41,889 nt of DNA from Aequorivita vladivostokensis (GCF_000952855.1 NZ_JSVU01000013.1:1-41889); one strand, 5' to 3'. Positions 1-8,565 are shown, counted from the stretch's first letter. The notes: generated by a model from the letters alone, not told the origin. Numbers and translations are program-made.

Positions 1-1686
1 GGAGGAGCCACCCCCGCCCGAACTACTGCTGGAAGGAGAACTGACCATAGTAGATTGGGCAGTTGATATGGAATCTGAAAAAGACCGTGAAAAATTGTGC
101 ATCGTAAACGCCCCGGTGGAGGATGTGTACCAACTGGGCGGCTGCAGGTTCAGTGCCTCAAACTTCTTGGCCCAAGATTCAAAAAGTCCGAATGCAAGGG
201 CATACCCCATGGTAGTTTCAAAATAGGACGGACTGTCGCGCAACAGCATTTTCAACTTGTTTTCCTCCGCAATCTTTATAAAGTTTTTGAACCCCTTCAA
301 CTCTGAAAGTGCTGCATTGCCCTTGGCATTTTTCTTTACCATATACACGCTCATAAACAGCAGAAATATAGTTACCGGAATTACGGCCAGCGCGGCAATA
401 AGACCCCAGTTGGATATAAAGAGGAAAAACAAAATGGCTGCTATTAAAAGCGTTCCCACAATAGTTCGCGTCTGCATTTTCTTGGCCTCTTGGTCATAAT
501 AGATTTGGGCCCTGGCCTTGAGAAGCGCTTTGGCACTCGCCATTTTAGTGTAAAATGAATCCTTTAGACTACTTACCAACACTTCCTGTTTTGAGGAACT
601 TGCTGAACGGCCAAAAAGCCCGTCGAAAATTTTCCGTTCATAATCGGGCGCGCCGTCGGGCAAGGGTTTAAGCTTGGTCAATTTGGTGTCGTCCTTCCCA
701 AACCAGCCTTTTTTTGGTATTTGCTCCATCGTGATAATGCCGCGCGAACCCCAATATGGAATTAAGGCGATTAGGTCCTGGGTATCTTCGGTATCGTCAA
801 TCAGGAAACCTGCCATTGCGGGGTCCATCCCGCTGGGCGGAAAATAACTGGTCGTGGCCACAACCCTATCATCTTTGCCATATTTTTTCCAAACAAAATA
901 GAAAACAACCAGCATGGAGCCAAGTATCAGCGTCCATCCATAATCTGTCCAAAAGGGCCACCAGGGTTTTATTTCCTTTATGGAATCTGGGGGAAGATTA
1001 AGCAAAACCGTGACATTCTGACCTGAATAGGATTTAAATCGTGGAAGACTCTCTACCCTAAAAACACCATCCTCATAAGCAATATCAAAATCGGGACTCA
1101 CAAGGGTACCCCCTTTAAAACCTGCATAGATAAAAATATCATCCAACCCTACATCCGCATTTTCCGGCACCTGAATGTTGAAATCTATTTCCTCAAAAAC
1201 CGTATTCCATTCCTCTGATTTGATATTCCAGTAAAACCAAATCCGTAACTCTTCAAATAAAAACGCGTTGTAAACCCTATACTTTATTTCGTAATGCTGT
1301 GGGCCGATTATGGTTTTGTCCTTATCGCCAATTTTTATCTGAAGCTTATCGCTGAGTTTTTGGACAAAATCAAAATCGGCTTCAAAATTATGGTCCGGCA
1401 CGTCAATCTTTCTAATCTTTATCTTGCGCTTTTCACGCGTGCCATCTTCGGTAAACAAATCATAATTGGTAATGATATTTCTGTAAATACCGTGTTTATG
1501 GGCCGTGAAAGTAAGATCATAGTTTTCAACCACATCAAAATAACCCTCTTCACTGATGTGAATATCAACCACGCACTTGTTCACGATAAAATCTTGTGCC
1601 GAAACTTTCAGAAAAAAAAGCATCCCGAAAAACAGCAAGAACAATCGATTACTTATTAAATGCGATATGACTATGACAATGTTCAA
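1..1686 (-). CDS. DUF2207 domain membrane protein (3' end outside window)
   Basis: Reading the minus strand gives one uninterrupted frame of 562 codons that leaves the window at base 1. The N-terminus is a signal peptide ending near VSAQ; it is followed by a beta-rich extracytoplasmic region of roughly 200 residues, a membrane segment near residue 250 (TLILGSMLVVFYFVW), the family-typical stretch PPSGMDPAMAGFL, and two more hydrophobic segments around residues 400-440. The visible end is a Ser/Gly-rich tail (SSSSSGGGGSS), which in this family normally lies just before the C-terminus, so little is missing. No function is established for DUF2207; it is commonly encoded beside LemA, as here. The start is uncertain: TTG at 1686 gives a full-length signal peptide, whereas the first ATG (1623) would leave only about ten residues before the likely cleavage site. 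Confidence 0.85.
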   Translation of the reverse strand, partial: MNIVIVISHLISNRLFLLFFGMLFFLKVSAQDFIVNKCVVDIHISEEGYFDVVENYDLTFTAHKHGIYRNIITNYDLFTEDGTREKRKIKIRKIDVPDHNFEADFDFVQKLSDKLQIKIGDKDKTIIGPQHYEIKYRVYNAFLFEELRIWFYWNIKSEEWNTVFEEIDFNIQVPENADVGLDDIFIYAGFKGGTLVSPDFDIAYEDGVFRVESLPRFKSYSGQNVTVLLNLPPDSIKEIKPWWPFWTDYGWTLILGSMLVVFYFVWKKYGKDDRVVATTSYFPPSGMDPAMAGFLIDDTEDTQDLIALIPYWGSRGIITMEQIPKKGWFGKDDTKLTKLKPLPDGAPDYERKIFDGLFGRSASSSKQEVLVSSLKDSFYTKMASAKALLKARAQIYYDQEAKKMQTRTIVGTLLIAAILFFLFISNWGLIAALAVIPVTIFLLFMSVYMVKKNAKGNAALSELKGFKNFIKIAEENKLKMLLRDSPSYFETTMGYALAFGLFESWAKKFEALNLQPPSWYTSSTGAFTMHNFSRSFSDSISTAQSTMVSSPSSSSSGGGGSS

Positions 1687-1710
1687 TTATATCAGATTAT
1701 TCCATTTATA

Positions 1711-1774
1711 AAACATATAAACTCATAAACTCATAAACTTTTAAACTTTTAAACTCATAAGCCCATAAACTCAA
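1711..1774. repeat. Octanucleotide tandem array at the lemA stop codon
   Basis: Eight consecutive 8-nt units in perfect register: AAACATAT, AAACTCAT twice, AAACTTTT twice, AAACTCAT, AAGCCCAT, AAACTCAA. The last unit overlaps the lemA stop codon (TCA on the plus strand, 1771-1773), so the array occupies almost the whole lemA/DUF2207 spacer. Confidence 0.9.
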
Positions 1775-2331
1775 TCAAAGCTAACCCTAACGTTCTCCCG
1801 GCTCGTTTCATCAACTTCAAAATAGTCAAAATGCTGATACCCGAACATTCCCGCAAACAGCACCCCTGGCAAACTCTCGCCATAGGTATTGTTCTCGCGC
1901 ACGGTGCCGTTATAGTATCTGCGGCTGCGCTCCAAGTTTTCCTCTATTTCGTTCAGTTTCTGTTGAAGGTCCAGAAAATTGGTATTGGCCTTTAAATCTG
2001 GATAAGCTTCCCCCAATGCAAAAATACTGCGCAGGGTTTGTTGCAATTGGTTTTCGGCCTTTATCTGCGCATTTATATCGTCAGAAGGTACCGCTATTGC
2101 AGCATTACGCGCCTGGATTACACGCTCCAAGGTTGTCTTTTCGTGGGCGGCATAGCCCTTCACGGTTTCCACAAGGTTTGGGATTAAATCGTAACGGCGT
2201 TTTAGGGCAACATCTATATTGCTCCAAGCATCTTTCACCATATTCCTGTTTTTCACAAACCGGTTATACACAATAACCAGCAGCAGCCCCACGACCACAA
2301 GAATGCCTATCAAAAGAAAAATCACACTCAT
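1771..2331 (-). CDS. lemA: LemA family protein
   Basis: A 186-residue protein of normal LemA length. It has one N-terminal membrane anchor (residues 3-23, VIFLLIGILVVVGLLLVIVY) followed by the conserved coiled-coil region: NMVKDAWSNIDVALKRRYD and LIPNLVETVKGYAAHE (about 30-65), an Ala-rich helix, FLDLQQKLNEIEENLERSRR (about 119-138) and the terminal YFEV motif. LemA proteins are membrane-anchored helical proteins of unsettled role, often linked to envelope peptidases or to DUF2207 proteins. The DUF2207 gene starts about 85 bp downstream on the same strand, so the two probably form an operon and act together at the membrane. The stop codon lies inside an octanucleotide array. Confidence 0.95.
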   Translation of the reverse strand: MSVIFLLIGILVVVGLLLVIVYNRFVKNRNMVKDAWSNIDVALKRRYDLIPNLVETVKGYAAHEKTTLERVIQARNAAIAVPSDDINAQIKAENQLQQTLRSIFALGEAYPDLKANTNFLDLQQKLNEIEENLERSRRYYNGTVRENNTYGESLPGVLFAGMFGYQHFDYFEVDETSRENVRVSFD

Positions 2332-2375
2332 AACTTTGGTTGTTTGTTAAAAATTAATAACTAAGATACTGTAAA

Positions 2376-2529
2376 GTTAATTGTTATTCGTTAATTGTTG
2401 TCGGTTATTCGTTAGGCGTTAAGGGTCAAGGGTTAGGTGTTAAGTGTTAAGCGTTAGGTGTTAATCGTCAATCGTAAATCGTAAATCGACAATCGTAAAT
2501 CTTGAATCTTGAATCCCAAACCGTGAATC
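2376..2529. repeat. Heptanucleotide array running into the alkB start
   Basis: Twenty-two 7-nt units in unbroken register. The sequence drifts along the array: GTTAATT/GTTATTC, then GTTAAGG/GTTAGGT, then GTAAATC/GTCAATC, then TTGAATC twice, CCAAACC, GTGAATC. The last four units are the first codons of alkB, and both candidate start codons (TTG 2502, GTG 2523) are the first bases of units. A TAnnTTTG-like element (TAACTTTG, 2331-2338, plus strand) lies upstream; if it is used, the whole array would be transcribed as the alkB leader. Confidence 0.9.
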
Positions 2530-3104
2530 CCAAAAACCTCCTACCCAAAGACGGCATAGCAAACTACTTCGGAAAAATTTTCCCTGAAGAAGAAGCTGAC
2601 CGATATTTCGATATACTTCTGAATACAATCGCGTGGCAAAACGACGAAACCATCATCTTCGGAAAAAGGATAGTTACCAAACGCAAAGTAGCCTGGTACG
2701 GCCAACGTGAATTTGAGTACACCTATTCAAAAGTCACCAAAAAAGCAAAGCTGTGGACGCCCGAACTGCTCCAACTCAAAAAAGAAATAGAGACCATAAG
2801 CGGCGAAACCTTTAACAGTTGCCTGCTGAACCTCTACCATTCCGGCGCAGAGGGCATGGGCTGGCACAGCGATGCCGAAAAAGACCTAAAAAAGAACGGC
2901 GCCATAGCCTCTGTAAGTCTTGGGGCGGAGCGCAAATTTGCCCTAAAGCACAAACAGACCAAGGAAACCGTTTCCCTAAACCTGGAGCACGGCAGCCTGC
3001 TGCTTATGAAAGGTACCACACAAACCCACTGGCTGCACCGCTTGCCGCCAACAAAGAAAATACACGATCCACGCATAAATTTGACTTTTAGGACGATAGT
3101 TTAA
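2502..3104 (+). CDS. alkB: Alpha-ketoglutarate-dependent DNA dealkylase, AlkB family
   Basis: AlkB-type Fe(II)/2-oxoglutarate dioxygenases reverse N-alkyl damage such as 1-methyladenine and 3-methylcytosine in DNA by oxidative demethylation. The 200-residue protein shows the double-stranded beta-helix core: iron ligands H122-S-D124 and H179 (motif THWLHRLPPTKK), and the 2-oxoglutarate-binding arginines R191 and R197 in PRINLTFR. The stretch FNSCLLNLYHSGAEGMGWH is typical of the ALKBH2/3-like branch. There is no ATG start: the frame opens at TTG 2502 or GTG 2523, both inside a heptanucleotide array, so the first few residues are repeat-derived. TTG is preferred because it gives MNLESQTVNPKNLLP-, a common pattern in Bacteroidota homologues as remembered. 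The next gene follows after 59 bp and has its own promoter. Confidence 0.93.
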   Translation: MNLESQTVNPKNLLPKDGIANYFGKIFPEEEADRYFDILLNTIAWQNDETIIFGKRIVTKRKVAWYGQREFEYTYSKVTKKAKLWTPELLQLKKEIETISGETFNSCLLNLYHSGAEGMGWHSDAEKDLKKNGAIASVSLGAERKFALKHKQTKETVSLNLEHGSLLLMKGTTQTHWLHRLPPTKKIHDPRINLTFRTIV

Positions 3105-3141
3105 TGTCTATCTATGCCTCTGGGATTTCTATATAGATTCG

Positions 3142-3149
3142 TATCTTTA
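3142..3149 (+). promoter_or_regulatory. -7 promoter element for the DUF6503 gene
   Basis: TATCTTTA, one mismatch from the Bacteroidota TAnnTTTG -7 element, 14 nt before the ATG at 3164. No clear -33 TTG is seen. Confidence 0.45.
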
Positions 3150-3163
3150 GAGAAATAAATTTT

Positions 3164-3910
3164 ATGAAATTTCTTTTATTAATCGGTATTCTGATAATTT
3201 CTTACTCCTGCAAACAAGAGGAAAAACAACTCACAGCCCAGCAAATAATTGATAAAACCATCGAAAATGCCGGGGGTGCAAAATATGAAGCCGCAACCAT
3301 CCAGTTTACTTTTCGCGATGTAAAATATAGCAGTCAAAGGGAAAATGGTAATTATCAACTCACAAGAACCAGTACCGATTCCCTGGGAGAAACACGCGAC
3401 ATCCTCACCAATTTAGGCTTCGAGCGTTATGCCAATAGCACCAAACTGATCTTGCCCGATTCCACGGCTACCAAATATGCCAATTCCGTAAACTCCGTCC
3501 ATTATTTTGTGCAGCTGCCCTTCGGCCTAAACGACCCCGCTGTCAATAAGGAACTCGTGGGAGAAGCCGAAATAGACGGCAAGCGGTATTATGAAGTAAA
3601 AGTAACCTTCGCAAAAGAAGGCGGCGGCACAGACCACGAAGATGAATATATGTACTGGATAGCAAAGGAAGGTTTTACGGTAGATTACCTCGCCTATAAA
3701 TTCTATACCGGCAAAGGCGGCATTCGTTTTAGGAAAGCCTACAACCCAAGAATGGTCAAAGGCATCCGCTTCGTGGATTACGAAAATTACAAACTCGAAC
3801 CCTGGGAAGCTGTAGATCTACAAAATGTTGACGAGCTCTTCAAAACAGGAAAACTGGAGTTGCTCTCAAAAATTGAAACGGAGGCAATCTCGGTAAGCTT
3901 CCTAAAATAA
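3164..3910 (+). CDS. DUF6503 family lipoprotein
   Basis: A 248-residue predicted lipoprotein. The signal peptide MKFLLLIGILIISYSC ends in a lipobox-like sequence with Cys16 as lipidation site. The mature part is a single domain rich in beta strands, with QQIIDKTIENAGG near the start, a central region of alternating Tyr and charged residues, and GIRFVDYENYK later. This matches DUF6503 proteins of Bacteroidota, whose role is unknown; the fold is reminiscent of LolA-type lipid carriers, but that is only a guess. It stands alone with its own -7 element and is followed by a dispersed palindromic repeat. Confidence 0.75.
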   Translation: MKFLLLIGILIISYSCKQEEKQLTAQQIIDKTIENAGGAKYEAATIQFTFRDVKYSSQRENGNYQLTRTSTDSLGETRDILTNLGFERYANSTKLILPDSTATKYANSVNSVHYFVQLPFGLNDPAVNKELVGEAEIDGKRYYEVKVTFAKEGGGTDHEDEYMYWIAKEGFTVDYLAYKFYTGKGGIRFRKAYNPRMVKGIRFVDYENYKLEPWEAVDLQNVDELFKTGKLELLSKIETEAISVSFLK

Positions 3911-3950
3911 AATTGACAAAACTTTCTTTAAATAGTCACCATTAGAAAAA

Positions 3951-4033
3951 ACCACAAAGAACTCAAAGAAGGCACAAAGTACACAGAGTTATCTTTGTGA
4001 ACTCTGTGAAAACCTTTGTGAACTCTGTGGTTA
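3951..4033. repeat. Dispersed CACAAAG palindromic repeat
   Basis: An imperfect inverted repeat. The left arm starts ACCACAAAGAACTC and contains AGAAGGCACAAAGTACAC; the right arm is its near-complement, with CTTTGTGAACTCTGTG repeated and closing in CTGTGGTT. A second, half copy lies at 40262-40297. It fills the space between convergent genes and could fold into a long hairpin that ends both transcripts. Confidence 0.75.
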
Positions 4034-4053
4034 AAAAAGCTAACTCGAAAATA

Positions 4054-6540
4054 TTAGTAGCTTCCGGTATTCCCAAAAAAGATTGCATTCGCCAAAAACA
4101 ATTTCCCGTTCTGCCAAAAGGAGCGAAAGGAAACATCGTCAACCATATAAACCACGCTGCCCCTGCCCTTTTTCATCTCCGCAAACACGATGGAATTTTT
4201 TAAGGCAGCCTTTGCCGCTTCCCCCGAAAAACCCGAAACGCTTTCAGGTTCGGTAATATACCCCACGTTATAGCCATCCTTTAAAAATTCGAAGGAATCG
4301 TTACCCAGTTTCAAAGTATAATAGGTATCTCCATACCCAAATGCCAACGGATGGGTATTGTCCAATTGCACCTTATAAATGCTTCCGGTAATCATATCCT
4401 TGGTACTTTCCAGTTCGCGGTGGGCGTATGGAACAAGATTACCCTCGGAAAGGGAATCCTTTTTCTTTTCAGCTTCGGAAATGTTCTTTTTTAAATCAAA
4501 GCCATCCTTCCCTTCAAAAACACCAACGGCATTACCAATGGCGACTATTCTCCCGCCCTTTCCAATCCAAGCTTCCAAATTCTCAAAAATATCATCCTTC
4601 AAAATAGATTTGTAATTGCCGTCGGGCAGCACCAACACATCATAATCGCTCCATTCAATACTTCCTATATCGTCCGTATTTATGGAAGTGATTGGGTACT
4701 TCAACTGGGTCTCGAAAAAGTGCCAAAGCGCACCGTAACTCAATGAAGAAGTACCTTCTCCCTGAAGAACAGCTATTTTTTTGTTTTTAATCAAATGCAC
4801 GTACTGCGACCCAAAGTCGGTCAGGTTATCCGCAAAACTTGTGGGCGAAGCGTATAACTGCCGTCCCATTTCATTTGCAATTTCAATAAGCGTTGTGTCA
4901 AAATCTGCCTTGGTCTTATTGTCGCTTCGCGTAATAATCAAACTACCGCGACCGAAACTTTTGCCGCCAAAGCCCAATTCATTTTCAGAAAAACGCACTT
5001 TTATCCCTACTTTCAACAAGGCCGAAAGAAACTCGGCATCCTCCATACTGTTCCATTTCGTAATATAGCCCGCCGCCGAAGGGGAAGCCATATTCACAAC
5101 GGTTTTATTGGGGTTGGCAGCATTGGCGGCAACCAACGTTGGACTCGCGACTGCCTCCAAACCATAGGCATACGGCAGGCTCCACGCGGTAATATCATAG
5201 GTAAGTGGGGTGGAGAGTGCGGCATTAGGCTCAAAAAGCACCTGAACCATTTTTCCTTTCGGCTGGTTGGTACTTACCACCAGCGCGCCGTTGGCATCCA
5301 GCGTTCCCTTTTTGTTATCGGAATAATTAAAGCCGCTAACTTTTCCGCCAGTGGCATAACCGTACTTTATTTCGTGCTTGTCCAAAAGCTCGGCAAGCGC
5401 TTGGAGATTGTCGGGATTGCCTTTTAACACAAAACTTTTATACTTCAAATTATCGTTTTGAAAGAATTTCTTGAATTCGGAATTGAGGGAAGCCGCTTGT
5501 TGCGAAGCCACTTCAATAGTAGAAAGTCCTGTAGTTGTATGGTGCGCCACGCGATCTACAAGGGTTAGTTCAATTTCTTCGTCATTTATAATTCCCAAAC
5601 CTGCCATACCGTGGCCCGCCTGCTCGTAAGTCATCCCAATAGCGCCCATAAAAAGCGGGTAGGTATCGCCATAGCTGGGATAAAGCAAATCGAAACTCTC
5701 GCGGGTAAAGAAAAGCCAACCGTTTTCGTCAAAATATTTGGCATTGTTTTTTCCTATCCGCGTCTGAAATTCGCGCTGAAACGGCGTAATGATATCGTGA
5801 TAAGGTTCCGCTCCGGGTGCAAAATAATAGGGGTTGTTGATAAATTGCTCGTGAAAATCTACGTGTATCTGCGGCATCCACTGATTGTAAATTTTTAGGC
5901 GCTGTTGGGTTTCAATTTGGCTCGCCCACATCCAGTCGCGGTTAAGATCGAACAAATAATGGTTGGGCCGTCCGCCGGGCCAAGGCTCGTGATGCTCTAC
6001 GGCATCGCGGGATGGATTGTAAGGCGAAGCTTTCACTTGGTTATACCAATTTACGTACCGATCGCGCCCATCGGGATTTACATTCGGGTCCATTATAATG
6101 ACCATATTCTTCAACCAATCGGTATGTTCGGTAATAAGTTTATAAACCGTGTTCATAGCCGCCTCGCTGCTGCTGGCCTCGTTGCCGTGTACGTTGTAAC
6201 TAAGCCAAACGATGGCTTTTTCGGGAGTTGCACTCCCAGAAAGTATGCCTATATTTTTTAAATTATCCGTACGTATCTTTTCAAGGTTCGCAAGATTTTC
6301 TGCGGAAGAAATCACGGCATAGGTAAGCCGTCTGCGTTCGTTGGTCTTGCCGTAGTCTGCATATTTCACCATTTCGCTATTTGCCGCTACGTGCTCAAAA
6401 TAGGCAACAACATCAGCGTGGCGGGAAAATTGGGTGCCTATTTCATACCCCAAAAACTCCGAAGGGGATTTCAATTGGGCGAAAACCAGACAAGGCAGGA
6501 AATACAGAAAGAAAGCGAAAGTTCGAGTCATTTTGTGCAT
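4054..6540 (-). CDS. Secreted M14 family zinc carboxypeptidase
   Basis: An 828-residue exported metallopeptidase. After a signal peptide (MTRTFAFFLYFLPCLVFAQ) comes the M14 domain: zinc ligands His118 and Glu121 in NVHGNEASSSEA, the NVNPDGRDR stretch that carries substrate-binding residues, FDLNRDW, and the third zinc ligand in HVDFHEQ; TYEQAGHGMAG probably carries the catalytic region near the end of the domain. The C-terminal third (KIAVLQGEGTSS to VLVLPDGNY) resembles a class I glutamine-amidotransferase-like domain, a combination known in large bacterial M14 proteins. The frame stays open to an ATG at 6573, but a TATATTTG -7 element at 6554-6561 puts that ATG upstream of transcription, so 6540 (or 6531, MTRT) is chosen. 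It probably degrades peptides in the periplasm or outside the cell. Confidence 0.9.
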   Translation of the reverse strand: MHKMTRTFAFFLYFLPCLVFAQLKSPSEFLGYEIGTQFSRHADVVAYFEHVAANSEMVKYADYGKTNERRRLTYAVISSAENLANLEKIRTDNLKNIGILSGSATPEKAIVWLSYNVHGNEASSSEAAMNTVYKLITEHTDWLKNMVIIMDPNVNPDGRDRYVNWYNQVKASPYNPSRDAVEHHEPWPGGRPNHYLFDLNRDWMWASQIETQQRLKIYNQWMPQIHVDFHEQFINNPYYFAPGAEPYHDIITPFQREFQTRIGKNNAKYFDENGWLFFTRESFDLLYPSYGDTYPLFMGAIGMTYEQAGHGMAGLGIINDEEIELTLVDRVAHHTTTGLSTIEVASQQAASLNSEFKKFFQNDNLKYKSFVLKGNPDNLQALAELLDKHEIKYGYATGGKVSGFNYSDNKKGTLDANGALVVSTNQPKGKMVQVLFEPNAALSTPLTYDITAWSLPYAYGLEAVASPTLVAANAANPNKTVVNMASPSAAGYITKWNSMEDAEFLSALLKVGIKVRFSENELGFGGKSFGRGSLIITRSDNKTKADFDTTLIEIANEMGRQLYASPTSFADNLTDFGSQYVHLIKNKKIAVLQGEGTSSLSYGALWHFFETQLKYPITSINTDDIGSIEWSDYDVLVLPDGNYKSILKDDIFENLEAWIGKGGRIVAIGNAVGVFEGKDGFDLKKNISEAEKKKDSLSEGNLVPYAHRELESTKDMITGSIYKVQLDNTHPLAFGYGDTYYTLKLGNDSFEFLKDGYNVGYITEPESVSGFSGEAAKAALKNSIVFAEMKKGRGSVVYMVDDVSFRSFWQNGKLFLANAIFFGNTGSY

Positions 6541-6553
6541 ATTAAATAAGGGC

Positions 6554-6561
6554 CAAATATA
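6554..6561 (-). promoter_or_regulatory. -7 promoter element for the M14 peptidase gene
   Basis: TATATTTG on the minus strand fits TAnnTTTG. It lies 13 nt before the ATG at 6540 and downstream of the ATG at 6573, which argues against the longer start. Confidence 0.55.
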
Positions 6562-6581
6562 GCCAAATTCCAATTGCCACT

Positions 6582-6616
6582 TTTGGTATTTGGTGCTTCA
6601 AATTTGGAATTTCAAA
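6582..6616. repeat. Short heptanucleotide array
   Basis: Five 7-nt units in register: TTTGGTA, TTTGGTG, CTTCAAA, TTTGGAA, TTTCAAA. It lies between the divergent M14 and bshC promoters. Similar words (TTTGGAATTTGG) recur at 13731 and 18279. Confidence 0.7.
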
Positions 6617-6660
6617 ATCATATTAACGTATCTTTAAACCCGCGACCCACTTAAAACGGT

Positions 6661-6668
6661 TATTTTTG
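6661..6668 (+). promoter_or_regulatory. -7 promoter element for bshC
   Basis: TATTTTTG matches TAnnTTTG exactly and lies 22 nt before the bshC ATG. Confidence 0.6.
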
Positions 6669-6690
6669 TTACACTTTTTCCAAAGAACCT

Positions 6691-8286
6691 ATGCCAACCC
6701 ATTCCATTCCGTATAAAAACACAGGGTATTTTTCAAAATTGATATGCGATTATCTCGCTGAAGATGAAAACTTAAAACCCTTCTTCAATCGTTTTCCAAA
6801 CTTGGAAAATTTCAAGCATCAACTTACGGAGAAACAGAAAAATTTCACAGACGACAAACGGCATTTGCTGGCCAAGCGGATTATGTACCAATACGGCGAT
6901 AATTCCATTTCGCAATCCACGCTCAGCAATATCGACTTGCTGAAAGAGCATACTACCTTTACAATCACAACGGGGCGCCAACTCAATCTTTTTACGGGGC
7001 CGCTTTATTTTCTTTATAAGATATTTTCAACCATCAACCTTGCTGAAAAGTTAAACAAAACCTACCCTACCAACCATTTTGTACCCGTATATTGGATGGC
7101 GACGGAAGACCACGATTTTGAGGAAATAAATTATTTTAACCTCTTCGGAAAAAAAGTAAAGTGGGATAGAAAAGCCTCGGGTGCGGTGGGCGAACTTTCT
7201 ACGGAAGGATTAAAGGAAGTGAAGCAGCTACTGAAAAAGGAACTCGGCGAAAGCGAAAATGCCAAACAACTGATTTCCTATTTTAAGGATGCCTACACAA
7301 AACACGACAACCTCGCCGATGCCACGCGTTTTCTGGCCAACACGCTGTTCTATCATCACGGGCTTGTGATTGTGGACGGCAATGACGCAGAGCTAAAAAA
7401 ATGTTTTATTCCCTATGCCGAAAAGGAACTTACGGAAAACCTCAGCTTTAAAAAAGTTTCGGAAACCACTGAAAAATTGACCGCTTTGGGCTTTTTCGAA
7501 CAAGTGCATCCGCGGGAAATAAATCTTTTTTATTTGAAGGAAAACCTTCGGGAACGCATTATTGAAAAGGAAGGAAAGTTTTATGTAAATGAAACTGAAC
7601 TTTCTTTTTCAAAAGAAGAAATTTTAAAGGAACTGCATGAAAACCCCGAACGCTTTTCGCCCAATGCTTTGCTTCGTCCGTTGTATCAAGAAGTAATATT
7701 GCCCAACCTATGTTACATTGGCGGTGGTGGCGAGCTGGCATATTGGTTTCAGCTGAAGGATTATTTCAATAAAGTGGAAGTGCCCTTCCCTATTCTGTTG
7801 CTTCGCAATTCGGTGCTTTTGGTTCCGAAAATACTTTCGAAAAAACTGAAAAAATTAAATGTTTCTATTGAAGATTTATTCTTGTCCCAGCACGAATTGA
7901 TCACGAAGCACACCAAGCAAATTTCAAAAATAGATATCGACTTTTCAAAGCAGAAAGAATTCCTAAAACAGCAATTCAAGGATTTATACGAATTGGCAAA
8001 ACAGACCGACGCATCGTTTTTGGGAGCCGTGGGCGCCCAGGAAAAGAAACAGCTGAACGGCTTGGACAATCTCGAAAAGCGCTTATTGAAAGCACAAAAA
8101 AGAAACCTTTCCGAAGAACTTGAACGGTTAAAAGATATTCAAAATCAACTATTCCCAAACCAAAGTTTGCAGGAACGTCAGCTTAATTTTTCGGAATTCC
8201 ATTTGGAATATGGCGAGGAATTGCTGGATTTGTTGAAAGAAAATTTGGAGCCGTTGGATTTCAGCTTTACTGTTTTGGAGTTATAA
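6691..8286 (+). CDS. bshC: Bacillithiol biosynthesis cysteine-adding enzyme BshC
   Basis: BshC ligates cysteine to glucosaminyl-malate, the last step of bacillithiol synthesis, in the cytoplasm. The 531-residue length is usual for the family. Visible hallmarks are the N-terminal Rossmann-like core with TTGRQLNLFTGPLYFLYK (about residues 93-110), VPVYWMATEDHDFEEINYF (about 133-151), a second-half motif NALLRPLYQEVILPNLCYIGGG-type loop (about 329-350), and a C-terminal coiled-coil rich in Lys and Glu (about 400-510). The bshA and bshB partners are not in this window. The gene is monocistronic with its own TAnnTTTG element; a toxin-antitoxin pair with a separate promoter follows. Confidence 0.95.
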   Translation: MPTHSIPYKNTGYFSKLICDYLAEDENLKPFFNRFPNLENFKHQLTEKQKNFTDDKRHLLAKRIMYQYGDNSISQSTLSNIDLLKEHTTFTITTGRQLNLFTGPLYFLYKIFSTINLAEKLNKTYPTNHFVPVYWMATEDHDFEEINYFNLFGKKVKWDRKASGAVGELSTEGLKEVKQLLKKELGESENAKQLISYFKDAYTKHDNLADATRFLANTLFYHHGLVIVDGNDAELKKCFIPYAEKELTENLSFKKVSETTEKLTALGFFEQVHPREINLFYLKENLRERIIEKEGKFYVNETELSFSKEEILKELHENPERFSPNALLRPLYQEVILPNLCYIGGGGELAYWFQLKDYFNKVEVPFPILLLRNSVLLVPKILSKKLKKLNVSIEDLFLSQHELITKHTKQISKIDIDFSKQKEFLKQQFKDLYELAKQTDASFLGAVGAQEKKQLNGLDNLEKRLLKAQKRNLSEELERLKDIQNQLFPNQSLQERQLNFSEFHLEYGEELLDLLKENLEPLDFSFTVLEL

Positions 8287-8323
8287 CCTCCAAATCAAAT
8301 AAAAATACAAAAATAGAATTCCT

Positions 8324-8331
8324 TAACTTTG
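8324..8331 (+). promoter_or_regulatory. -7 promoter element for the toxin-antitoxin operon
   Basis: TAACTTTG matches TAnnTTTG and lies 15 nt before the ATG at 8347. It overlaps the upstream in-frame TTG (8329), which supports ATG 8347 as the antitoxin start. Confidence 0.6.
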
Positions 8332-8346
8332 AAAAAAGTTCGTGTG

Positions 8347-8565
8347 ATGGATATTAAAACTTCAAAAATAGAATTGGTGAAATTGATACTGAATATCGAA
8401 AGCGATACATTCATCGAAAAAGTGACCGAGTTTATAAAAAATGAAAAGGCTGATTTTTGGAATGAGTTGAGTGCCCATGAGCAAGCTGAGATTAAGAAAG
8501 GTATTGAGCAGTTAAACCAAGGCAAAAGAAAATCTTTTAAAGAGGTCCTCACAAAGATTTCATAA
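8347..8565 (+). CDS. Putative antitoxin of a type II toxin-antitoxin pair
   Basis: A small protein of 72 residues beginning MDIKTSKIELVKLILNIES. It is helical and charged, with an internal DFWNELSAHEQAEIKKGIEQ segment and a Lys-rich C-terminus, as in the antitoxins commonly paired with RelE/ParE toxins in Bacteroidota. No clear DNA-binding fold can be assigned by eye. Its TAA stop overlaps the next ATG by one base, so the two genes are translationally coupled. It is expected to bind and neutralise the downstream toxin and to repress the shared promoter. An in-frame TTG at 8329 is rejected as start because it lies within the promoter element. Confidence 0.8.
   Translation: MDIKTSKIELVKLILNIESDTFIEKVTEFIKNEKADFWNELSAHEQAEIKKGIEQLNQGKRKSFKEVLTKIS

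Noticed and set aside
6541-6573. Upstream ATG for the M14 peptidase (adds 11 residues before MHKMTR)
   Set aside because: The promoter -7 element at 6554-6561 lies inside this stretch, and the extra residues would disrupt the signal peptide.
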